Below, in pieces: positions 1-8,616 of a DNA stretch of 64,000 bases. Below the pieces are notes generated by a model that did not search any database, was not told where the DNA came from, and saw nothing but the letters and a program-made list of their open reading frames with translations. The stretch is taken from positions 902,001 through 966,000 of the forward strand of contig NZ_CP129119.1 of assembly GCF_030406775.1 (NCBI RefSeq), written 5' to 3'. The stretch's first letter is position 1. Each line of letters starts with the position of its first letter. Made by a program: the position numbers and the translations under genes. This stretch comes from Sporosarcina trichiuri (GTDB lineage Bacteria > Bacillota > Bacilli > Bacillales_A > Planococcaceae).

Positions 1-689
1 TGTTCCGCCATGTGTCCTTCATGCAGGACAATATCGTGCTGTATGACTATTTGACCGGTTATGACCATCTGCAGTTCATCTGCGAGGTGCAGGGGCTTTC
101 TGAGGACCAATTGCTGGCCGCAGCAGAACGCATCGGCATCACGAGCTACCTGCGGAAGAAAGTGAAAAACTATTCCCTTGGCATGAAACAGCATCTGCTG
201 CTCGCCATGGCGATCGTCAATCAGCCGAAGTTGCTCATTCTGGATGAACCGCTCAACGGCCTCGATCCGACCAGTGCCATCCGGGTGCGGGAGCTGCTGC
301 TGTCCCTGCGGGCGGAAGGGACCACGATCCTGCTGTCGTCCCACAATCTGGCGGAGATCGACAGGGTGACGTCTGCGATCCTGTTCCTGAAAAACGGGGA
401 ACTCATCCAGGAAGATCTGGCGGCGTTCGAACAGATCCGCTATCAGATCACGGCGCTCCCGCTTGAAAAAGCACTTCAGACACTTGAGACCGCCGGAATC
501 CCGTTTGAGCAGGCGGATGGAAATCTGCGCTTCCTGGAGAAGGCGTGTACGCTGGACCGGGTGCTGCAGGAACTGACACAGCAGGGGGTCACCATCCAGG
601 ACATCGATAAGAACATCTCCGGTTCCGAAGAGCGTTACCGGATGATCTTCGGGGGAGGGGCAAAAGCCGATGCGCCTGCTGAAGTTTGA
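1..689 (+). CDS. ABC transporter ATP-binding protein, 5' end outside window
   Basis: ATPase subunit of an ABC exporter; it would power the permease encoded immediately downstream from the cytoplasmic face of the membrane. The frame is open from the first bases of the window (reading FRHVSFMQDN), so the gene starts upstream and the Walker A region is not visible. Seen are the Q-loop region (FMQDN), a signature stretch YSLGMKQHLLLAMAI, Walker B with catalytic Glu (LLILDEPLNGLDP), and the H-loop (LLSSHNLAEID). The last 20 bases overlap the permease start, implying translational coupling. The C-terminal ~80 residues are variable, as in CcmA/YxlF-type exporter ATPases. Substrate unknown. Confidence 0.9.
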   Translation, partial: FRHVSFMQDNIVLYDYLTGYDHLQFICEVQGLSEDQLLAAAERIGITSYLRKKVKNYSLGMKQHLLLAMAIVNQPKLLILDEPLNGLDPTSAIRVRELLLSLRAEGTTILLSSHNLAEIDRVTSAILFLKNGELIQEDLAAFEQIRYQITALPLEKALQTLETAGIPFEQADGNLRFLEKACTLDRVLQELTQQGVTIQDIDKNISGSEERYRMIFGGGAKADAPAEV

Positions 690-3215
690 GCTGAAGAAAC
701 TCATCCGCCAGCACAAGCTCATCTGGCTGCTGGTTTCCGCGGCGGTCATTGCCGGCTGGCTGTTTTACCAGAACCAGGTGAATCAGGACTTGCGGGTAAA
801 AGAGGCGATCGACCAGGTGGAGTCGCTAGCGGTCGAAGCCGATCAATTATATGCCAGCCTTCTGCCGCTTGAGCGGGAGAATCAGCTGTCTATGGAACAG
901 CAGCATCAGTTCGACAGCCTGAACAAGATGGCAACCGCCATCTTCCAGTGGCGGAGTGCGATCTACGAGAATCGCTGGAACGACATCCCGCCGATCGAAC
1001 AGGACTTTTTGACGGGCTTGTCCGCCTATGAAGAGGCGGGCGGCACCTACACCGAACTGAAAGGGATCGACAGGGAGATCGCTATCGCGCGGAATGCGGT
1101 TTTAATGGAGCGGCAGCTGCCGGAGGCCAACGAAACCTACCCGGTCTCACCCGACTGCTGCTGAACCAGGTGAAAAGAACTCTTCTTGGACCGGCGGGAC
1201 TGTTGCTGCTGCTTGTGCTTTTTGGCAGTCTCTACACTGCGGAAAAGGAGCAGCACACCCTGTCGACGCTCCGTACGCAGCCGATCCGACGAGGCGCACT
1301 GCTGACCGCCAAATACGTCATCCTGCTGGCAGTGACCGGTGTATTTGTGTTCCTTGTCGCCGGCAGCAGCTGGGCAGCACCGTCCGTTTTCGGTGAAACC
1401 TTCAAGGACTGGTCGTATCCGGTTGTGCTGCAGTCGGCATCCTCGTTTGCCATCCTCCCGGTCTGGCAGCTGCTGTTCGAGCATGCCGTCCTGTTCATCG
1501 GATCGGCGGCCGTCCTGTTTGCGCTGCTGCTTTTGCTCGGCACCCAGCTGCGCAGCTCATTCACCGCCATCCTGCTGACAGGGCTCCTTTCGATGATCGG
1601 GTTTGTGCTGACCGGGACGTCCCGTTTTCTGCAGCACCCTTGGAATCCTTTCCAGCTCTTCCGGGCATCTGATGTATTGGCCGTCCCGTCTGACCATCCA
1701 ATCGGGCTGTATGCAATTTTTGCCGTCCTGTGGAGTGCCGCCCTGTTTTTGGCGGCCGTCTGGCTGCGGGAAGGGAACCGGGGTCTGTCCAGGGCCGCGC
1801 AGGATGTAAAGCCGTATCATCAGGGGAAGGTGCGTCACGCGGGTCGCATTATCACAAGCCTCCTGTTCGAGTGGCGCAAAGTCAGACGGCAGGGGCTTCT
1901 CGTCCAATGCCTTCTGGTCCTGCTGGCTGGAGCGGCTGTCGGCTATTTCCTCCTTGCGCACCAGTCGGAGGAGAAAGAGAGCCGGGCGCTCGAGGAACTG
2001 GCGGGGACGAAAGCGAGTACAGAGACGTAAATCGTTCCGCATTTCGAGGAGGAGATCCGAAGGTACGAAGAGCTCATTGAACAGGCGAACGAAAAGGGCG
2101 AGGACGGAGAAGCCATCTATGCCCACAACATCCCGATGTTCGAGCAGATGATCGAGAAAGCACAGGAAGAGGCCGAACTCGCTGATCAGTCTGCCATCGC
2201 TTTTGGGAAAGGCGATTGGGGACCTGTGTATACGCACCGCCTGTATGTTGAGCGCTGGTTCGAGGAGTATAAAGAGTCGCAAGGATCCATGGAAGGGGCG
2301 CTGACGTATTTCGGCTATGAAGCCGTCATCGCACGGACGGAATGGATGCAGCAGCATGACGTCCGCCCGGTGTTCTTAGGCGGCTACATCCCGAATATCC
2401 ATAACCGCTGGAAACCTGAAGACCGCAATGAACAAGTGTTGTTTGAAAAGGGGAACCGGGAAGTCGACCACAGCGGACTGTTCGTGCTGTATAGCGTCTT
2501 CCGCGACTATCTGTTCGTCATTCCGCTGGTGCTTCTTCTTTACCTGACAGGAGCGGGTCTCGCGACGGAACGCGGCAAGCGGCCGACGCTGCGGCTGCTG
2601 TCGACACTGCCTTTCACACGCCGCTCCCTGTTCCTCGGGAAAGTGGTGAATGCGTCGGTGGTTTCCGTCCTCAGCGCTGCGGGCGTGTTCCTCTTCACCA
2701 TGGTGATCGGCGCGGTCTTCAACCGGTTCGGGGACTGGATGTATCCGGTGCTGCAGTATCACACCAAACAGGAAGTGCAGTCATTCGACTTCACGGGGCT
2801 GCGCGCATTCGAAGGCGGGTATGGGTTCATCCCGCTTGGGGATTATCTGCTGCAGGCGCTGCTGCTCTATGTGTGCATCACCCTGTTCCTGGTGGCACTG
2901 ACGAACAGTCTCGGCCTGGTTATCCGGCAGCCGTTCGCGGTCTATTTACTCACGGCCTTGTTGGCAGTCGGAGGCAGCCTGCTGAGCGGGCAATGGAAGG
3001 CGCTTGCCCTGTACTCGCCTTTCCTGTATCTGGATCTGCCGAAAATCCTGAATGGAGAGACGGCGACGCTGCTGAACAATCCGTCCGTCAGTGTCTACAC
3101 GGGAAGTGCCATCCTGCTCATATGGGCCGGCCTGATGGTTATTGTCCTATATGCCGTGCTATCCCTGAAAGGTCGGACGGCCGGCCAGAAACAGACTTCT
3201 TACAATGGATCATGA
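670..3215 (+). pseudogene. ABC-2 type permease broken by a frameshift and an in-frame stop
   Basis: Membrane partner of the upstream ATPase. It is readable only in three pieces: 670-1164, 1170-2030 and 2031-3215. The first piece (one TM, then an extracytoplasmic helical stretch) runs off frame near 1120-1140; the homologous reading resumes in another frame as PGLTRLLLNQVKRT. A TAA at 2028-2030 then interrupts that frame, which continues open on the far side (IVPHFEEEIRRYEEL). Joined, it would be about 848 residues with two permease halves, each carrying a similar cytoplasmic motif (EKEQHTLSTLRTQPIRR and ERGKRPTLRLLSTLPFTRR). Two separate lesions suggest real decay, although assembly errors could also produce them. 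The piece from 2136 could be called as a separate gene, but it lacks a ribosome binding site. Confidence 0.8.
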
Positions 3216-3286
3216 GGGCGAAATTGGAACTAAGATGGCGGAAGGAAGTAATAATTACGTAATTTGGCAGTCAGGAGGGAACACCG

Positions 3287-4132
3287 ATGGAATGGATCGT
3301 ATATGAGAAGCCGGAAGAATTCGCAAAGAAAGCGGTACCCTTCCTGCAGCAGCACGAGGACAGTCTCAGCCTAATGCAGGGGGTTCTCCACGCGATTCAG
3401 GGAGGCACCTATGAAGAGTTCTTTCTGGCAGCGGTGGAAGAAGACGGCCGGCCGCTCGCCTTGCTTCTGATGACGCCGCCGCATCCGCTCAATGTCGTGC
3501 TGATCGAGGAGTCGCGCGCAGGGACGGTGCTGGATACAATTGTCCAAGGTTTGACGGCGCATGATGTCCGGCCGACAGGAATTATCGGCCGGAAACACCA
3601 TGTCAAGCCGCTTGCCGGAAAATGGGCCGCCGTAACAGGGCAATCCATCCGGGAGGCGATGGACCAGGGGATCTATCGGCTGGATGAAGTCGTCTCCGGT
3701 CTATCCGCAAGCCCCGGCCAGTTCCGGTATGCAGAGGAAGCGGACAGCCCGCTGATCGAAGACTGGTTCGCTGCGTTCGAAAAAGACTGCGGACTGCCAC
3801 CGTCTTCCGCGGACACCATCCGTGAAAAAACCGCCCGATTCATAGGGAAACGAGAAGTGTTCCTATGGGAAGACGGCGGCCGCATCGTCTCGGTCATGAA
3901 AAAGGCGCGTCCGACCGTGCACGGTGTGACCGTATCATTCGTCTACACGCCGGAAGAAGAACGCCGGAAAGGCTACGGCCGCACCATGGTCACCGCCGGT
4001 TCCGCGGAACTGCTGAAAGACTACGACTTCTGCATCCTGTACACGGACATGGCGAATCCCACGTCGAACAAGATCTACCAGGAGATCGGCTACCGGTTTA
4101 TAGCGGATTCCGTACATTTGGTGTTTGAGTGA
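3287..4132 (+). CDS. GNAT family N-acetyltransferase
   Basis: Predicted acetyl-CoA dependent acyltransferase of 281 residues; substrate unknown. The N-terminal ~130 residues are a degenerate GNAT-like half and the C-terminal half is a clear GNAT fold: a VSFVYTPEEERRKGYGRTMV stretch holds the acetyl-CoA pyrophosphate loop (RRKGYG), followed by LYTDMANPTSNKIYQEIGYR, the usual β5-α4 Asn...Y..GY end. The start is ATG after CAGGAGGG at about 8 bp spacing. It stands 71 bp after the broken permease, with no terminator seen between them, so co-transcription is possible. Confidence 0.88.
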   Translation: MEWIVYEKPEEFAKKAVPFLQQHEDSLSLMQGVLHAIQGGTYEEFFLAAVEEDGRPLALLLMTPPHPLNVVLIEESRAGTVLDTIVQGLTAHDVRPTGIIGRKHHVKPLAGKWAAVTGQSIREAMDQGIYRLDEVVSGLSASPGQFRYAEEADSPLIEDWFAAFEKDCGLPPSSADTIREKTARFIGKREVFLWEDGGRIVSVMKKARPTVHGVTVSFVYTPEEERRKGYGRTMVTAGSAELLKDYDFCILYTDMANPTSNKIYQEIGYRFIADSVHLVFE

Positions 4133-4510
4133 AGTTCATAAAATTTGAGCTCAGCATTATCTCGGTGAATGCGTGTACGTTTTGTATGACTGTGGTAACC
4201 TGAGCATATACGAAGAAAGACCGCGTGCGCGAACACCCAGTCCATACAGCTGACATCCGCAAGACGTGCGATCGGCCCATTTCCACGGTGTTTTTAAGAA
4301 AAGTAACTACCCTGCTAACTTGCCGGTCAGCGGAGAGTGGTTACTTTTTTGTCTTGGTGAATAGATACAAGTTGTTCCACAAAAGGGTCATAGTGCAACA
4401 AGGCTTCCAAATACCCCTAAAAAATTTAGCTTTGGGAATCTTACACTCTCTACCTGGCGTCTTTTGAAATAAGGTATGTAAAATTCAGGTGATAGGGGGG
4501 ATAGGGGCTT
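4133..4510. other. 378-bp gene-free stretch at the edge of an AT-rich island
   Basis: No convincing gene on either strand. Base composition changes here: the left part resembles the neighbouring high-GC chromosome, while from about 4340 it becomes AT-rich and stays so to about 5270. It contains a terminator-like hairpin at 4298-4350 and, near 4490, the AGGGGGG-type ribosome binding region for the next gene. The sequence around 4370-4440 looks like a decayed fragment of something, but I cannot assign it. Confidence 0.5.
4298..4350 (+). terminator. Rho-independent terminator
   Basis: AAAAGTAAC at 4299-4307 pairs with GTTACTTTT near 4340-4348 around a GC-containing inner part, and a run of six T follows. 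It lies 165 bp past the GNAT stop, so it may belong to that transcript. Confidence 0.7.
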
Positions 4511-4897
4511 ATGAAAAGAATAGTTTATATTGTTTCTTTTATTGTCATTATAGGTTTAGCTGTTAATTTATTGGAAAATCGAGCTAGTCAAGATACGGGT
4601 TTAGCTAAAGAAATTGACTCCCTTTTAAAAAAGGGAGAAACACAAATTGATTTAACAAGGCTAACCAACTTTAAATGGACTCAAGTCAGTCTATTTGGAC
4701 CTTATACAACAGATGAATCAATTGAGGATTTAATGAATATTGAATTTAAAGGGGACAATGGTGGAATTGATTTACTAGACGACCGTTTTTTATTAGTATT
4801 TGCTAATGAAAAACATGCCGTCAAAACCGTTGTGCTTTCAAGGAAACATGGTACCTACACCATAAAAGATAATAGACTTTTAGTTGTTGACCGGTAA
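4511..4897 (+). CDS. Small exported or membrane-anchored protein, unknown family
   Basis: A 128-residue protein with one N-terminal hydrophobic segment (IVYIVSFIVIIGLAVNLL, about residues 4-21) with no lipobox Cys, so probably a membrane anchor with the remainder outside the cell. The rest contains alternating β-like strands (FKWTQVSLFGPY; DDRFLLVFANE; VKTVVLSRKHG). I do not recognise the family. Codon use is strikingly AT-rich (Lys AAA, Leu TTA) compared with its neighbours, suggesting acquisition. It is followed after 22 bp by a second small AT-rich gene with its own AAGGAGG, so the two probably form an operon. Confidence 0.75.
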   Translation: MKRIVYIVSFIVIIGLAVNLLENRASQDTGLAKEIDSLLKKGETQIDLTRLTNFKWTQVSLFGPYTTDESIEDLMNIEFKGDNGGIDLLDDRFLLVFANEKHAVKTVVLSRKHGTYTIKDNRLLVVDR

Positions 4898-4919
4898 TTC
4901 CTACAAGGAGGAATTTACA

Positions 4920-5171
4920 ATGAAGAAGATTGAAGGTCACATGGCAGAATCGTTGGAGGAAACTATCGCCGATGATAAATCAGTTGTGGAAATTGAAGGG
5001 GAAAAATTTTACCTTTCTTTAATTGAAAAACCTGAATCAACGGTCGTTGAAGATGTAGAAGCCGACCCGGATCTGAAACAAAAATTGCTTCAAGCCAAAA
5101 TGGATATTTTGCACGGAAAAATATATACAACAGAGGAAGTCGTTGAAATGATTAATCAGGGAGATCTATGA
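4920..5171 (+). CDS. Antitoxin-like small protein without a visible toxin partner
   Basis: An 83-residue acidic protein starting at ATG after AAGGAGGAATTTACA. The C-terminal third (DPDLKQKLLQAKMDILHGKI, then YTTEEVVEMINQGDL) resembles the tail of Phd/RelB-type antitoxins, where a 'DP.L...L..A..DI..G..Y..EEV' segment wraps around the toxin. That resemblance is from memory. No intact toxin gene follows: an ATG overlapping the stop gives only five codons, and the next frames are short. It sits in the AT-rich island with the upstream small membrane protein. An orphan antitoxin is one possibility; a small regulator of other function is another. Confidence 0.7.
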   Translation: MKKIEGHMAESLEETIADDKSVVEIEGEKFYLSLIEKPESTVVEDVEADPDLKQKLLQAKMDILHGKIYTTEEVVEMINQGDL

Positions 5172-5267
5172 ATGGAGTTGAATAGTACTTTGTAACAGCA
5201 GACTCTTCGGTAATCGGATGTGTTTGCAAAGAAAAAAAAGGTAGTTTCACTCTCAAAATAACCCAAA

Positions 5268-5336
5268 CAAAAAAACGCACAGACCGATCATCTGTACGTT
5301 CTCCCTTCACGCCCGCGTCCTTCCCGGACTGCGGGC
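5268..5336 (-). terminator. Double-hairpin terminator of the symporter gene
   Basis: Reading the minus strand after the stop at 5347, a GC-rich hairpin (5311-5336, GCCCGC/GCGGGC arms with inner GTCC/GGAC) is followed by a second one (5276-5298, CACAGA/TCTGT arms) and a run of seven T. Confidence 0.8.
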
Positions 5337-5346
5337 TTTTCCCTAT

Positions 5347-6585
5347 TTATGATTCTGTCACAGCCCGTTTCCGCTCGGACTTGTCGACGACCGCGGCGCC
5401 GACGAGGTCGCCGGTGACGTTGGACGCCGTGCCGCCCATGCCGATGATGGCGTCGACGCCTGCGATGAGGGCGACGATTTCAAGCGGCAGGCCAAACATC
5501 GTCAGGACGGCCGCCAAGGTGACAAGACCCGCCGCCGGTACGCCGGCTGTGCCAATCGACAGCAGGGTGCCGACGATGACGATGACAAAGAAGCTCGACA
5601 CCGATAGTTCCAGGTTGGTGATATTTGCCGCGAAGACGATGGATACGCCCATCCGCAGCGCACCGCCATCCGAATTGAAGACGGCGCCGAGCGGGAGGGC
5701 GAAGTTCGCGGTCTTTTCCGACACGCCCGCTTTCTGTGCGGCTTTGATGGCCACCGGAAGTGAGGCGATACTGCTCGATGTGAAGAATGCCGTCGTGTAC
5801 GCTTCCTTCGTCGACTTGAAGAAGTCGATGACCGAGTTGCCCGACAGCCGAAGGAAGCTCGTGTAGACGAGCAGCCACAGCAGCGTGATGCCGAGGTAGA
5901 AGACCCCCGTGAACGCGAGCAGCGACTTGAACGTCGCACCGCCCTGGCTGCCGAATGCCGTGGCGCTGATGGCGAACACGCCGATCGGTGCGTACAGCAG
6001 CACCCCCGTCAGCAGTTTCGAGAACATCTCTTTCAGCGCGACGATGACCCGGTCAAGCAGCTCGCCGTGCCGCCGCATTTCGGGTTCCTCTGCGAACTTC
6101 ATCGCCGAGATCGCGAGGCCGATGATGACAGCGAGGAAGATGATGCCCATGACATTGCCGCCCGAGAACGCTTCGAACATGTTGGACGGAACAAGCTGGA
6201 AGAGCACATCCGAGAAGCTCGGCGCAGTCGGCGTATCGACCATCGTGTTCGGCAGTGTCAGGTGTCTGCCCGGCTGGAACAGCAGGGCGAGCCCGACCCC
6301 GATGCCGACGGCGGCCGCTGTGGTTGCCGCGTAGTAGAGGACGAGTTTCCAGCCGATCCGGCCGAGCTGTTTGATGCTCATCTGATCGACCGCGAGCACG
6401 ACTGTCAGGAAGATGACCGGGATGGCGACCAGGCTCAGCAGATTGATGAGCAGTGTGCCAAGCGGCTGGAAGACCGCCATTTTTTCGCGGAACAGCAGTC
6501 CGCTTATAATTCCGGCGCCGAACCCGACAGTCATCTTAAGGACAAATGAACTGTCACGGTAGCCGCGCCATAATTTCTTCAACAT
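5347..6585 (-). CDS. Dicarboxylate/amino acid:cation symporter (DAACS family)
   Basis: Secondary transporter of 412 residues in the GltP/DctA/GltT fold, moving an acidic or neutral amino acid or dicarboxylate with H+ or Na+ into the cell. Start MLKKLWRGYRDSS is chosen because ATG at 6585 follows GGAGCAAGTCC. Hydrophobic segments fill the protein. Hairpin 1 has the serine-rich FFTSSSIASLPV, and the later half-broken helix that usually reads NMDGTA reads NSDGGALRMG here; a Gly-rich hairpin 2 follows (GTAGVPAAG). The changed NMDGT motif means substrate and ion coupling should not be copied from GltP. It is transcribed alone, divergently from the polymerase gene. Confidence 0.9.
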   Translation of the reverse strand: MLKKLWRGYRDSSFVLKMTVGFGAGIISGLLFREKMAVFQPLGTLLINLLSLVAIPVIFLTVVLAVDQMSIKQLGRIGWKLVLYYAATTAAAVGIGVGLALLFQPGRHLTLPNTMVDTPTAPSFSDVLFQLVPSNMFEAFSGGNVMGIIFLAVIIGLAISAMKFAEEPEMRRHGELLDRVIVALKEMFSKLLTGVLLYAPIGVFAISATAFGSQGGATFKSLLAFTGVFYLGITLLWLLVYTSFLRLSGNSVIDFFKSTKEAYTTAFFTSSSIASLPVAIKAAQKAGVSEKTANFALPLGAVFNSDGGALRMGVSIVFAANITNLELSVSSFFVIVIVGTLLSIGTAGVPAAGLVTLAAVLTMFGLPLEIVALIAGVDAIIGMGGTASNVTGDLVGAAVVDKSERKRAVTES

Positions 6586-6858
6586 GGACTTGCTCCTATC
6601 TGTATGTAATGAATGCGTATCTATCGAAGTGTACCGCGATTGGCGATAACTGGTCAATTTCTTTGATTCTTCTAACGGTATGCCCAAGGAACCGGTTCTT
6701 CTGGTGCAGGACAGCTGCTGTTCTCTGCTGACGGCTGATTCAGTAAAACCAGCCTGCCGAACCGGAAATTCCATACCAGCGGCGGATATCCTGAAAAGAT
6801 TTTCAGCGATTTTAGGCCGGAGTCTCAACGTCTCACAAGAACTGGAAAAGAATGGCCG

Positions 6859-6887
6859 TTGCCGGATGGGTTTGTGCGCTTTATACT
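6859..6887 (+). promoter_or_regulatory. SigA-type promoter for the polymerase gene
   Basis: TTGCCG at 6859-6864 and TATACT at 6882-6887 are separated by 17 bp. The start point would fall in or next to the LexA box at 6892-6903. The rest of the 334-bp divergent region (6586-6919) shows no other gene. Confidence 0.65.
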
Positions 6888-6891
6888 ATGG

Positions 6892-6903
6892 GAACAGATG
6901 TTC
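6892..6903 (+). promoter_or_regulatory. LexA (DinR) SOS box
   Basis: GAACAGATGTTC is a perfect match to the Gram-positive LexA consensus GAAC-N4-GTTC. It lies just downstream of the -10 hexamer and 1 bp before AGGAGG of the polymerase gene, so bound LexA should block initiation. Confidence 0.85.
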
Positions 6904-6919
6904 TAGGAGGGGAATGAAC

Positions 6920-8170
6920 ATGAACCAACTGCCTGAACGGACGATCATCTGCCTGGATATGAGGAGCTTCTACGCAAGCTGTGCAGCGGCCCTCGAAGGA
7001 CTCGATGTCATGGAGACGCCGATTGCGATCATCGGCAACAAGGAGCGCAAAGGAGGCGTCGTACTTGCCGCCTCGCCACCGCTGAAAAAGCGGTTCGGCA
7101 TCAAGACCGGCATGCGGCTGTTCGAGATTCCTGATGATCCGGCGATCCGGCTGATCGAGCCATCCATGGAATTTTACATATCCGTTTCGATGGAAATCGC
7201 CCATCTGCTGAATCAGTACGTACCGAAAGAGGCGATCCACGTTTACAGTATCGACGAGTGTTTCGTCGATCTGGACGGGACCGAGCGGCTGTGGGGACCG
7301 CCGCGTGAAACGGTCGCCCGTATCCAGGATGATCTGCTGCGCCAATTCCAGCTGCCCTCCGCCTGCGGGATGGGGCCGAACATGCTGCTGGCAAAACTGG
7401 CACTCGACCTGGAAGCGAAAAAGACGGGATTTGCCCGCTGGGGATACGACGATGTGCCGGAGAAGCTTTGGCCGGTTTCCCCTTTAAGCGAAATGTGGGG
7501 GATCGGCAGACGGCTCGAAAAGACGCTGAACGGCATGGGCATCTATTCGGTCGGCGATCTTGCACATGCGCCGCTCGAGGCACTCGAAGACAAGTTCGGC
7601 GTCATGGGCAATCAGCTGTACCACCATGCGCACGGCATTGACCTGTCCGACCTCGGCGCACCGCTCATCGAAGGGCAGGTGAGTTACGGAAAAGGCCAGA
7701 TCCTGTTCCGGGACTACAACCGCCGGGAAGATGTACTCGCAGTCCTGCTGGAGATGTGCGAGGACGTGGCGATGCGAGCCCGCACCGCCCGCCGTGCAGG
7801 GCGCACGGTCCAGCTGTCCGTCGGCTACTCCAAAAATGCGCTCGGCGGCGGTTTCAGCCGGTCGAAGTCGATTGCGGAAGAGACGAACGACACGATGAAG
7901 ATCTACGCCGTCTGCACGGAACTGTTCGATACGTTCCACGACGGGCGCCCGGTCCGCCAGCTGTCGATCAGCCTGGGCAATCTGATCGATGAGCACGCCA
8001 TGCAGCTGAGCCTGTTCGACACCGGCAAATGGCGGAAACGGAAACTCGGGGAGACGGTCGATGAATTGCGCGGCAAGTATGGTTCGGCCGCCGTGCTGCG
8101 TGCTGTGTCGTATACCGATGCCGGCACGGCGCGCCGCCGGGCGGGCTTGATCGGCGGCCATGTGAAATAA
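6920..8170 (+). CDS. uvrX: Y-family DNA polymerase, UvrX/YqjW type
   Basis: Error-prone translesion polymerase of 416 residues, expected to act on damaged template during the SOS response. The first catalytic acid is in TIICLDMRSFYAS and the catalytic pair is in YSIDECFVDL (about residues 108-115). A thumb with helix-hairpin-helix follows (LSEMWGIGRRLEKTLNGMGI), then a little finger domain. MWGIG and the short form without a DinB-like tail fit the UvrX/YqjW group. Two ATGs compete (6914 and 6920); 6920 leaves 9 bp after AGGAGG and 6914 only 3. The LexA box upstream and the YolD gene downstream support SOS control. Confidence 0.92.
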   Translation: MNQLPERTIICLDMRSFYASCAAALEGLDVMETPIAIIGNKERKGGVVLAASPPLKKRFGIKTGMRLFEIPDDPAIRLIEPSMEFYISVSMEIAHLLNQYVPKEAIHVYSIDECFVDLDGTERLWGPPRETVARIQDDLLRQFQLPSACGMGPNMLLAKLALDLEAKKTGFARWGYDDVPEKLWPVSPLSEMWGIGRRLEKTLNGMGIYSVGDLAHAPLEALEDKFGVMGNQLYHHAHGIDLSDLGAPLIEGQVSYGKGQILFRDYNRREDVLAVLLEMCEDVAMRARTARRAGRTVQLSVGYSKNALGGGFSRSKSIAEETNDTMKIYAVCTELFDTFHDGRPVRQLSISLGNLIDEHAMQLSLFDTGKWRKRKLGETVDELRGKYGSAAVLRAVSYTDAGTARRRAGLIGGHVK

Positions 8171-8204
8171 GTACACGAGGAGATGGACGGAAGGAGGGAT
8201 CATC

Positions 8205-8537
8205 ATGCTGAGAGATCGCGGAAAGATCAAATGGACGGCACTCATGCTGCCGGAACATGTCGAGCGCCTGCGCGCCTGGCAGGCGGAAGATACGATGCGG
8301 ATGCGGACCGAGCCTGACGAACAGCAGCTGGAAGAATGGAATTATCTGCTGGCGGAAGCGATGGAGACGAACGAACTGGTCGTCCTGACCCACTGGCAGA
8401 CAGGCCGGCCGCAGACAGAGGAACTCCATGTGCATTGCCTGGAACCTGAACGGAGCCGCCTGCGGGGAGTGACGGCGGAAGGGAAAGCATGCATCATTTC
8501 ACTGTGTGACATCGAAACTGTTTTCAAAATCGGATAA
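8205..8537 (+). CDS. YolD-like protein, partner of the Y-family polymerase
   Basis: A 110-residue protein opening with RGKIKWTALMLPEHV, the hallmark of the YolD family (RG.KKWTAMMLPEH). In Bacillus, yolD-like genes typically follow uvrX/yqjW genes, as here (34-bp gap with AAGGAGGG). The family has been proposed to act with the polymerase, much as UmuD acts with UmuC, though the mechanism is not settled. The C-terminal half is predicted β-rich (LVVLTHWQ; ELHVHCLEP; ACIISLCDIETVFKI). Confidence 0.88.
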   Translation: MLRDRGKIKWTALMLPEHVERLRAWQAEDTMRMRTEPDEQQLEEWNYLLAEAMETNELVVLTHWQTGRPQTEELHVHCLEPERSRLRGVTAEGKACIISLCDIETVFKIG

Positions 8538-8616
8538 TTCGAAAGAAAGACTATCCGGGCTGCGGATCTATCTGCTAAACTGGTCAGAGTCCTCTATAGA
8601 TTGGCAGGGAAGTCCA

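Noticed and set aside
2136..3215. A separate 359-residue permease gene
   Set aside because: The same frame is open upstream from 2031 and continues the preceding permease sequence; there is no ribosome site at 2136. Treated as part of one broken gene.
3216..3286. T-box or other riboswitch before the GNAT gene
   Set aside because: The gap is only 71 bp, no T-box consensus sequence is present and no terminator stem is seen.
4350..4470. 80-codon plus-strand frame before the AT-rich genes
   Set aside because: It spans the terminator hairpin, has no ribosome site and no coding-like composition.
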